Of a stretch of DNA of 5,024 nt, positions 1-4,670 are shown piece after piece (the first letter of the stretch is position 1; the number at the start of each line of letters is the position of its first letter). A program made the position numbers and the translations under genes. The stretch is from positions 1 through 5,024 of the forward strand of contig QMQL01000078.1 of NCBI GenBank assembly GCA_003650505.1, in the 5' to 3' direction. The notes under the pieces are model-generated. The model was not told the origin of the DNA, did no database searches, and saw nothing but the letters and a program-made list of their open reading frames with translations. This DNA is from Candidatus Acetothermia bacterium (lineage in GTDB: Bacteria > Bipolaricaulota > Bipolaricaulia > UBA7950 > UBA9294).

Positions 1-497
1 CCGACGCCGCCCCCGCCATCGTCCGGGTCCTCGAGGGGCTCGACGGTGTGAGCAGCGTCGAGACGAGCGGGGGAGACGAGACCGATAACGCCAGCGGGAT
101 CGGGATTCAGACCAGGTTCGGCCTCCTCGGCGGGCTCGTCGTCTTCGTCGTCCTCAGCCTCCTCCTGGCACGGAAGGGCTTCTCGGTCCTCCTCCGGTCG
201 TTCGCGAACGAGGTCAGGCTGATGCGTCTCTCCGGGGTCTCCGAGTGGATGATCTACCCCCCGGTCGTCGGACTCGGCCTCCTCGTCGGCCTCCTCGCCG
301 GTCTCCTCCTCATCGTGGGGATCTATCTCTTCCAGTACGCCGCCGAAGCCTCGGCCGAGCTCGGCGCGCTGATGAGCGGAGGGCATGCGCTTGCGATCGC
401 GTTCGCCGGGCTCTCCCTCGGAATCTTCATCGGAGGGCTGTGCGGCCTGTTCGGGGTGAGCATCCTCTCTTCGCGCGAGTTCGAGCCTCTCCCTTAA
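1..497 (+). CDS. ftsX: FtsX-like cell division / ABC permease protein, C-terminal part
   Basis: This is the 3' part of a gene that begins before the window; the reading frame is open from base 3 and ends at TAA 495-497, giving 164 visible residues. FtsX is the membrane partner of the ATPase FtsE and transmits signals to periplasmic peptidoglycan hydrolases during division. Visible are the end of the extracytoplasmic domain (residues about 1-38, including VRVLEGLDGVSSVE) and three hydrophobic segments at about 40-60, 87-113 and 128-152, matching the last three of the four FtsX membrane spans. Between the first two lies the family's conserved cytoplasmic loop (FANEVRLMRLSGVSEWMI, about 67-84). 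A GTG at 48 could pose as a start, but the frame and family homology continue upstream, so it is internal. ftsE would be expected just upstream, outside the window. The gene converges with the next one and shares four stop-codon bases with it. Another FtsX/MacB-type permease is possible but less likely given the length after the loop. Confidence 0.82.
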   Translation, partial: DAAPAIVRVLEGLDGVSSVETSGGDETDNASGIGIQTRFGLLGGLVVFVVLSLLLARKGFSVLLRSFANEVRLMRLSGVSEWMIYPPVVGLGLLVGLLAGLLLIVGIYLFQYAAEASAELGALMSGGHALAIAFAGLSLGIFIGGLCGLFGVSILSSREFEPLP

Positions 498-1531
498 CAC
501 TCGGTCTCCTTCCCTCCCCGCAGGTAGCTCAAACCGCGCTGGGCGAGGTAGACGATCCCGGCGACGACGAGGATCGATTCCGCCCCCTTGAACATCAGGG
601 AGTAGGCGACGACCCCTTGGACCGGTATGGACGGCGCGACGAGGCGGAAGATCCCGATCATCCCCGCTTCTCCCGTTCCGAGGCCTCCCGGCGTGATCCA
701 GAGGAACGACGACAGGAGGATGTTCAGCGTGAACAGGAGGGAGAGCTGGGGGAAGGTAAGGGAGATACCGGAGGAGAAGTGGAAGAAGACAGCCGGCCTG
801 ACGTAAACGAAGAACGTGGCCAGGGTCTGGACGGCGAAGGCGGCGAGCGTCCCTCGCCGGTACCTGGTGAACGCGAGGTGGACCTCGTCCTCGGTCTCCG
901 CTACCTTTGCCGCCGCCCGGGCGAGCGGATCCCCCCAGCGGCGGATGATCCGGCCGATCCCGTTCAGACCCCGGCTGATCCACTTCAGGTTCCAGGCGAA
1001 GTTGAGGAGCCCGACGATTATCCAGAACGTTATGAAGCCGATCCCGGCCATCAGGAGCCTCTTTTCTGACAACGGGATCGCCGGGGAGATGATCGCCTGG
1101 AACCCCCCGACCAGGATGAACACGATCATGCTCAGCCCGCCGAGGAACCTCTCGACGATCACCGTGGCGAAGACCCGCGTCGCCGGGGCGAGCTCGCGAT
1201 CGGCGACCATGAACGCCCGGACCGGCTCCCCGCCAAAATAGAGGCTGGGGGTGATGTAGCTGATCGCGTACCCGCTCAGTCGAGCCCCGACGATCTTCCG
1301 GATAGGAAGATGGATCCCGTAAGTGAGGAGGATGATCCACCAGCAGACGATCCACGCCGCCATGGCAAGGGCGACGCTTCCGAGGACGGCGATGATCCCT
1401 CCCGCCCCGAGGGAATGGACGTGGGAGATCGTCTGGCGCCAGCCGACGAAGTAGAGGACCCCGCTCAACGCCCCCGCCCCGACCAGCCCGGAGAGGGCGT
1501 ACCTCAACCCGTTTCTAAGGGGCCTCTTCAT
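494..1531 (-). CDS. Polytopic membrane protein, LPG-synthase transmembrane (UPF0104/flippase-like) family
   Basis: This 345-residue integral membrane protein belongs to the family of the transmembrane half of MprF (lysylphosphatidylglycerol synthase TM domain, UPF0104, AglD-like). Hydrophobic segments lie at about 11-29, 45-69, 122-148, 158-180, 228-252, 262-279 and 305-330. Family signatures are SYITPSLYFGGEPVRAFMV (about 91-109), VERFLGGLSMIVF (126-138) and TPGGLGTGEAG (280-290), the last two being conserved polar/glycine stretches within otherwise hydrophobic regions. The soluble C-terminal aminoacyl-transferase domain of true MprF is absent, so lipid lysinylation should not be assumed; lipid or glycolipid translocation is the usual guess for stand-alone members. 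The ATG at 1529-1531 has no Shine-Dalgarno: six C residues directly precede it, and a -10-like box ends just before them, which suggests a leaderless mRNA. The gene follows pncC by 32 nt and may also be read through from nth-pncC. The exact substrate cannot be told from sequence. Confidence 0.85.
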   Translation of the reverse strand: MKRPLRNGLRYALSGLVGAGALSGVLYFVGWRQTISHVHSLGAGGIIAVLGSVALAMAAWIVCWWIILLTYGIHLPIRKIVGARLSGYAISYITPSLYFGGEPVRAFMVADRELAPATRVFATVIVERFLGGLSMIVFILVGGFQAIISPAIPLSEKRLLMAGIGFITFWIIVGLLNFAWNLKWISRGLNGIGRIIRRWGDPLARAAAKVAETEDEVHLAFTRYRRGTLAAFAVQTLATFFVYVRPAVFFHFSSGISLTFPQLSLLFTLNILLSSFLWITPGGLGTGEAGMIGIFRLVAPSIPVQGVVAYSLMFKGAESILVVAGIVYLAQRGLSYLRGGKETEC

Positions 1532-1537
1532 GGGGGG

Positions 1538-1567
1538 ATACTAGCATGGGGCTTCCGGCCCGATCAA
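1538..1567 (-). promoter_or_regulatory. Candidate promoter of the UPF0104 gene (leaderless type)
   Basis: On the minus strand TTGATC (1562-1567, 4/6 match to TTGACA) is followed after 18 nt by TAGTAT (1538-1543, 4/6 match to TATAAT). With standard spacing the first transcribed base would be the A of the ATG at 1531, giving a leaderless mRNA. The -35 overlaps the TGA stop of pncC (1564-1566). The absence of any Shine-Dalgarno before this ATG fits. Prediction only; both hexamers are imperfect. Confidence 0.42.
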
Positions 1568-2052
1568 GGACACGTCCGCTCGAGGTGGAGGAGGGCCATG
1601 TTCAACGCCGCCTCGACCGCCGAACGCCGGACGGCGGAGCGGTCTCCGTCGAATCGGAATCGCTCGCAGGCGACCCCTCCCTCCCCGGCGATGGAGATGT
1701 AGACGAGACCGACCGGCTTATCGGCCGTCCCGCCGTCGGGCCCGGCGATCCCCGTGATCGCGATGGCGATGTCGCCTTCAAACGCCTCCCTGCACCCCGA
1801 CGCCATCGCCTTGGCCGTCTCTTCGCTCACCGCTCCGAACCGGGAGACGGTCGAGGAGGGGACGGCTAGGAATCTCTCCTTCACGGAGTTGTGATAGGCG
1901 ATGATCCCGCCGAGGAAATATGAGGAGGCCCCGGGTACATCGGTGATCCTCTTCCCCAGCCCCCCGGCGGTGCACGACTCGGCGACGGCGATCGTCCACC
2001 CCCTTCTCTTCAACTCCTCTCCGAGCCGTGCGGCCGGATCCTCCTTCATCAT
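1564..2052 (-). CDS. pncC: Nicotinamide-nucleotide amidohydrolase (stand-alone CinA C-terminal domain)
   Basis: This 162-residue enzyme would hydrolyse nicotinamide mononucleotide (NMN) to nicotinate mononucleotide and ammonia in the cytoplasm, returning NMN to NAD synthesis. Family motifs are AESCTAGGL (24-32), GGIIAYHNSVKERFL (48-62), GAVSEETAKAMA (73-84) and ITGIAGPDGGTADKPVGLVYI (99-119). The length is that of the single CinA C-terminal domain; the N-terminal molybdopterin-binding-like domain of full CinA is absent. The start is taken at ATG 2050-2052 because a perfect AGGAGG lies 8 nt upstream and because this ATG overlaps the nth stop as ATGA (2049-2052). A second ATG follows immediately (2047-2049), so the true start is one of these two. 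The frame stays open further upstream into nth, but that stretch is arginine-rich, lies over nth coding sequence and is not homologous to the family. The overlap implies translational coupling to nth. Confidence 0.9.
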   Translation of the reverse strand: MMKEDPAARLGEELKRRGWTIAVAESCTAGGLGKRITDVPGASSYFLGGIIAYHNSVKERFLAVPSSTVSRFGAVSEETAKAMASGCREAFEGDIAIAITGIAGPDGGTADKPVGLVYISIAGEGGVACERFRFDGDRSAVRRSAVEAALNMALLHLERTCP

Positions 2053-2729
2053 CGGCTTTTCCTCCTTAGAGTGGAGATCGTTTCCTTCCCTACTGCGCAG
2101 CCGGCGGAGAGCGGGCAGTCGGAGCACTCGGGACGACGGGGATGGCAGACCGTCCGGCCGAGCCGGATCAGATGGAGATGGAGCCGGCGCATCAGAACCG
2201 GATCCTTCGGAAGGATCTGGTTCATCACGCGGTGGGGATCCTCCCCGTTTTCGATCAGGCCGACCCGGCTGAGGACGCGACGGATATGGGTATCTACCGG
2301 GAAGTAAGGCTTGCCGAACGAGAAGAGGAGGACGATCCCCGCCGTCTTCTTCCCGACTCCGGGGAGGGAGAGGAGCCAGTTGAGCCCCTCCGCGATCGTC
2401 AGCCCGGCGAGGAAGGATAGATCGAGGCCTCCCCTCTCTGCGATGATCCGCCGGAGGCTTTCCTTGATCGAACGGGCCTTCTGACGGTGCAGCCCCCCGA
2501 CCCGGATCGTAGCGGCGATCTCATCCTCATCGGCATCAGCCACCGCCTCGAACGACCGGAAGCGGCCGATGAGCGATTCGTAAGCGCGATCGCGGTTCGA
2601 ATCGTTCGTGTTCTGGGAGAGGATCGTGGCGACGAGGATCTCGACCGGGTCGTTCGGCCGGCGTTTAACCTCTCCGAACCGTTCGTCGAGCCTCCCTGCG
2701 ATCCAAGCGGCGAGCTTCCCTCTCGTCAT
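2049..2729 (-). CDS. nth: Endonuclease III (bifunctional DNA glycosylase/AP lyase, 4Fe-4S)
   Basis: This 226-residue base excision repair enzyme removes oxidised pyrimidines and cleaves the resulting abasic site. All hallmarks are present: the helix-hairpin-helix LPGVGKKTA (122-130) with catalytic Lys128; VDTHIRRVLSR (145-155) with catalytic Asp146; and a complete iron-sulfur loop of Cys195, Cys202, Cys205 and Cys211 with the classical C-x6-C-x2-C-x5-C spacing. Lys128 and Asp146 correspond to Lys120 and Asp138 of the E. coli enzyme. The N-terminal motif LSQNTNDSN (37-45) replaces the E. coli LSAQATD and resembles archaeal and deep-branching bacterial members. The ATG at 2727-2729 gives the family length. 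It has no Shine-Dalgarno, only a run of five G, and lies 8 nt from a -10-like box. The gene is first in a minus-strand unit with pncC and diverges from the PPC gene. Confidence 0.95.
   Translation of the reverse strand: MTRGKLAAWIAGRLDERFGEVKRRPNDPVEILVATILSQNTNDSNRDRAYESLIGRFRSFEAVADADEDEIAATIRVGGLHRQKARSIKESLRRIIAERGGLDLSFLAGLTIAEGLNWLLSLPGVGKKTAGIVLLFSFGKPYFPVDTHIRRVLSRVGLIENGEDPHRVMNQILPKDPVLMRRLHLHLIRLGRTVCHPRRPECSDCPLSAGCAVGKETISTLRRKSR
2061..2066 (-). promoter_or_regulatory. Strong Shine-Dalgarno of pncC
   Basis: The minus strand reads TAAGGAGG followed by AAAAGCCG and ATGATG. The perfect AGGAGG sits 8 nt before the first ATG, inside the last codons of nth. It decides the pncC start and supports coupled translation with nth. 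Confidence 0.8.
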
Positions 2730-2737
2730 CCCCCGTC

Positions 2738-2766
2738 AGGATAGGAGAGGAGGCGTCCGATCGCAA
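2738..2766 (-). promoter_or_regulatory. Candidate promoter of nth-pncC
   Basis: On the minus strand TTGCGA (2761-2766, 4/6) is separated by exactly 17 nt from TATCCT (2738-2743, 4/6). Transcription would begin near 2731, leaving only about 2 nt before the ATG at 2729, a nearly leaderless start consistent with the lack of a Shine-Dalgarno. Prediction from motif and spacing only. Confidence 0.42.
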
Positions 2767-2786
2767 CTGGTCGCGGGTGCGGACGC
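2753..2786. repeat. Inverted repeat in the nth/PPC divergent promoter region
   Basis: GCGTCCG (2753-2759) and CGGACGC (2780-2786) are perfect 7-bp inverted arms separated by 20 bp. One arm falls in the spacer of the predicted nth promoter, the other just upstream of the predicted PPC -10, so a dimeric regulator bound here could affect both genes. Seven matching bases in GC-rich DNA can arise by chance, so the operator role is only a suggestion. Confidence 0.35.
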
Positions 2787-2790
2787 GATG

Positions 2791-2800
2791 TAGAATGGAG
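2791..2800 (+). promoter_or_regulatory. Candidate -10 box and Shine-Dalgarno of the PPC gene
   Basis: TAGAAT (2791-2796, 5/6 match to TATAAT) lies 8 nt before the ATG at 2805 and is followed directly by GGAG (2797-2800), 4 nt before the ATG. If TAGAAT is the -10, transcription starts around 2803 and the GGAG would not be in the mRNA; if GGAG is a working ribosome site, the promoter must lie further upstream. No good -35 is visible at 16-18 nt. The two readings exclude each other. Confidence 0.35.
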
Positions 2801-2804
2801 AGCC

Positions 2805-3215
2805 ATGATCGAGGTGAGGAAGGAAGAAGACGTCTTCGTCCGGATGTTCGATGGTGAGGACCTCCTCGCCGGGCTCTCCGGGCTTTCCGTCGACAGCGCT
2901 CTGATCCTCGGCGGGATCGGGATGGTCCGCGACCTCCGGCTCGGGTACTGGAACGGAAACGCCTATGAGGAACACAGGATCGACGAGCCGACGGAACTCC
3001 TGACGATGCAGGGGAACATCGCCATGCACGGATCGGAGCGGGTCGTGCACTGCCATGCCTCCGTCGCCCGGAGGGACGGGACGGTCGCGGGCGGGCATCT
3101 CCTCGCCGCTAAGGTGGCCAACACGGCCGAGATCGCCCTCCGCTTGCCGCCGGGGATCTCCCTGGAACGGAGGGAGGAGGCCACCGGCCTGATCGGCCTC
3201 TATCCGACCGGCTAG
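2805..3215 (+). CDS. PPC/DUF296-domain protein (PCC-type DNA-binding/metal-binding fold)
   Basis: This 136-residue protein is a single PPC (plants and prokaryotes conserved, DUF296) domain over nearly its whole length. Signatures are LILGGIGMVRDLRLGYWNG (about 33-51), ELLTMQGNIA (64-73) and VHCHASVARRDGTVAGGHL (81-99). His82, His84 and His98 match the histidine cluster that binds metal in prokaryotic members. In plants the domain accompanies AT-hooks in AHL proteins; bacterial members are small stand-alone proteins, known from structures as trimers, whose role is mostly unknown. No AT-hook, signal peptide or membrane segment is present, so it should be cytoplasmic. The ATG at 2805 puts the MIEVRKEEDVFVRMFDGEDLL opening in register with the family. 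The gene stands alone on the plus strand, divergent from nth and convergent with fmt, with which it shares CTAG at the stops. DNA binding is a possibility inferred from the family name, not shown here. Confidence 0.88.
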   Translation: MIEVRKEEDVFVRMFDGEDLLAGLSGLSVDSALILGGIGMVRDLRLGYWNGNAYEEHRIDEPTELLTMQGNIAMHGSERVVHCHASVARRDGTVAGGHLLAAKVANTAEIALRLPPGISLERREEATGLIGLYPTG

Positions 3216-4135
3216 ACGAACCGCCTCTCGTCGCGGAGGCCGTTCAAGAAGGCCTTCCCGCTCGTCCGGGGGCGACCCTCCCGCTGGATCTCGAGGATCT
3301 CGATCAGGTCGTCCCGGCAACCGACGAGGAGCCGGCCGGTCTCCGGGAGCGCGATCTCTCCCGGTTGGATCTGCCCCTTCCCGATCCCGGTGAGCGCGGT
3401 CCGGTGGACCTTCACCCTCTCCTCGTCGAGGAGCGTCCATGCGCCGGGCCACGGGTTCGTCCCCCTGACTAGGTCGTGGACCTTCCTCGCCGGCCTCTCC
3501 CAGTCGATCCGGCCGTCCTCGCGGCTCAGCCGTGGGGCGAGGGAGGCACCGGTCGGCGGCTGTGGCCTCGGCTCGAGCCTCCCGGTCGAAAGCCCCTCGA
3601 TCGTCTCCCTTATCCCCTCGGCGCCGAGCCTCGCCAGCCGGGCCTCGAGCTCACCGGCCGTCTCATCCATCCCGATCGGGAGCGACCGCTGGAGGAGGAT
3701 ATCCCCCGTGTCCATCCCCTCGTCGATCAGGAATGTGGTGATCCCGGTCGTCGTCTCGCCGTTTATTATCGCCCAGTTGACCGGGGCCGCTCCCCGGTAG
3801 GCCGGGAGGAGGGAGGCGTGGATGTTCACCGTCCCGTGAGGGGGGATCGTGAATAGCTTCGGCCTCAGGATCTGGCCGTAGGCGGCGACGACGATCAGAT
3901 CGGGGGAGGCCTCTCTGATCGTTGCTATCGGCCCGTCGCTGTTCACCCGCTCGGGCTGAACGACGGGAAGGCCGAGCCTGAGGGCCTCCTCCTTCACCGG
4001 GGGAGCGGAGAGGCGCCTCCCTCTCCCCGCCGGGCGGTCCGGCTGGGTGATGACGAGAGGGATCTCGTACCTCTCGGCGAGCAAAGCAAGGGAGGGGACA
4101 GCGAATCTCGATGTCCCGATGAAGACGATCCTCAC
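3212..4135 (-). CDS. fmt: Methionyl-tRNA formyltransferase
   Basis: This 307-residue enzyme transfers a formyl group from 10-formyltetrahydrofolate to Met-tRNA(fMet), enabling bacterial translation initiation. The N-terminal formyltransferase domain (about 1-185) shows IGTSRFAVPSL (6-16), QPDRPAGRGRR (31-41) and the catalytic region NIHASLLPAYRGAAPVNWAI (104-123) followed by DEGMDTGDIL (138-147). Asn104, His106 and Asp142 match the catalytic triad of the family. The C-terminal tRNA-binding domain carries APRLSREDGRIDW (200-212), NPWPGAWT (227-234) and SGKAFLNG (292-299). Length is typical. The start is GTG at 4133-4135, which overlaps the def stop as GTGA (4132-4135); GGGAG lies 5 nt upstream inside def, so translation is coupled. 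It is the second gene of the def-fmt unit and converges with the PPC gene through overlapping TAG stops in CTAG. The usual neighbour rsmB is not next to it. Confidence 0.97.
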   Translation of the reverse strand: MRIVFIGTSRFAVPSLALLAERYEIPLVITQPDRPAGRGRRLSAPPVKEEALRLGLPVVQPERVNSDGPIATIREASPDLIVVAAYGQILRPKLFTIPPHGTVNIHASLLPAYRGAAPVNWAIINGETTTGITTFLIDEGMDTGDILLQRSLPIGMDETAGELEARLARLGAEGIRETIEGLSTGRLEPRPQPPTGASLAPRLSREDGRIDWERPARKVHDLVRGTNPWPGAWTLLDEERVKVHRTALTGIGKGQIQPGEIALPETGRLLVGCRDDLIEILEIQREGRPRTSGKAFLNGLRDERRFV

Positions 4136-4620
4136 TTCTTCTCCCGGCGATTCCGCTCGTACTCCTTCCGGATGCTCTCCCTCCGGGCCGGGCTCAGCCG
4201 GTCGATGAACAGCCTCCCCTCGAGGTGGTCAATCTCGTGCTGGATCGCCCGGGCGAGGAGACCCTTCCCCGTGATCCTCACCTTCGAGCCGTCGAGGGTC
4301 GTCCCCTCGACTGTCGCCTCGGCGCTCCGCTTCACCGTGGCGCTGACGCCGGGGACGCTCAGGCATCCCTCGGTGAACTCCTCGGTCTCCGGCGACGTCG
4401 AGACCAGCTCCGGGTTGATCAGGATGTGGAACTCGCCGTCGACATCGAGGACGATGATCCTCTTCGACACCCCTATCTGCGGGGCGGCGAGCCCGACGCC
4501 GTCGGCGCGGATCATCGTCTCGACCATCCTCTCGCAGAGCTTTCTCAACCCTTCGTCGACCTTCCCGACCGGCTCGGCCTTCCGCCGGAGGACAGGGTCC
4601 GGGTATGTGCAGATCTCCAT
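4132..4620 (-). CDS. def: Peptide deformylase
   Basis: This 162-residue metalloenzyme removes the formyl group from the N-terminal methionine of nascent chains at the ribosome exit. All three motifs are intact: GVGLAAPQIG (41-50), EGCLSVPG (84-91) with metal ligand Cys86, and QHEIDHLEG (127-135) with ligands His128 and His132 and catalytic Glu129. The C-terminus ends in a charged helix (RRESIRKEYERNRREKK), as in many type 1 deformylases. The start is ATG 4618-4620 because MEICTYPDPVLRRKAEPV aligns with the family N-terminus and GGGAAGG (4628-4634) lies 7 nt upstream. The frame stays open to an ATG at 4675-4677, but that would place 19 non-homologous residues over the promoter. def leads the def-fmt unit, diverges from recG and has its own well-spaced promoter. 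Confidence 0.97.
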   Translation of the reverse strand: MEICTYPDPVLRRKAEPVGKVDEGLRKLCERMVETMIRADGVGLAAPQIGVSKRIIVLDVDGEFHILINPELVSTSPETEEFTEGCLSVPGVSATVKRSAEATVEGTTLDGSKVRITGKGLLARAIQHEIDHLEGRLFIDRLSPARRESIRKEYERNRREKK

Positions 4621-4650
4621 CGCTTTGCCTTCCCTCGGTGGGTGCTGCAT

Positions 4651-4656
4651 TATAAT
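4651..4656 (+). promoter_or_regulatory. Candidate -10 of recG, sharing bases with the def -10
   Basis: A perfect TATAAT on the plus strand overlaps the def -10 because the octamer ATTATAAT (4649-4656) is its own reverse complement. The predicted start near 4663 leaves about 6 nt before the recG ATG, with no Shine-Dalgarno. The -35 side is weak: nothing good at 17 nt, and TTGCCT (4625-4630) only at a 20-nt spacing. Confidence 0.5.
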
Positions 4657-4657
4657 G

Positions 4658-4670
4658 TCGATATCGATAT
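4658..4670. repeat. Two overlapping 10-bp palindromes at the recG start
   Basis: TCGATATCGA (4658-4667) and ATATCGATAT (4661-4670) are each perfect palindromes offset by 3 bp. They fill the def promoter spacer and run into the recG start codon. They could be an operator, or simply reflect a short alternating GATATC repeat. Being AT-rich in GC-rich surroundings, they stand out. Confidence 0.4.

Noticed and set aside
245..1069. Long plus-strand open frame antisense to the UPF0104 gene
   Set aside because: Its translation is arginine/proline/aspartate-rich and low in complexity, typical of a shadow frame in GC-rich DNA; the opposite strand has a clear family match.
1547..1563. GGGC/GCCC hairpin between pncC and the UPF0104 gene as a terminator
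   Set aside because: Four base pairs and no T-tract on the minus strand; too weak to call.
2053..2127. Longer pncC starting inside nth (25 extra residues)
   Set aside because: The extra residues are arginine-rich, lie over the conserved cysteine-cluster coding region of nth, and the perfect AGGAGG points to the ATG at 2050-2052.
3223..3240. Hairpin GCCTC/GAGGC just after the PPC stop as a terminator
   Set aside because: The stem is only 5-6 bp and no T-tract follows on either strand; it also lies in fmt coding sequence, so chance pairing in GC-rich DNA is more likely.
2736..3452. Long minus-strand open frame across the PPC gene and the fmt 3' end
   Set aside because: The product is a charged, proline-rich shadow without any motif and contradicts two well-supported genes.
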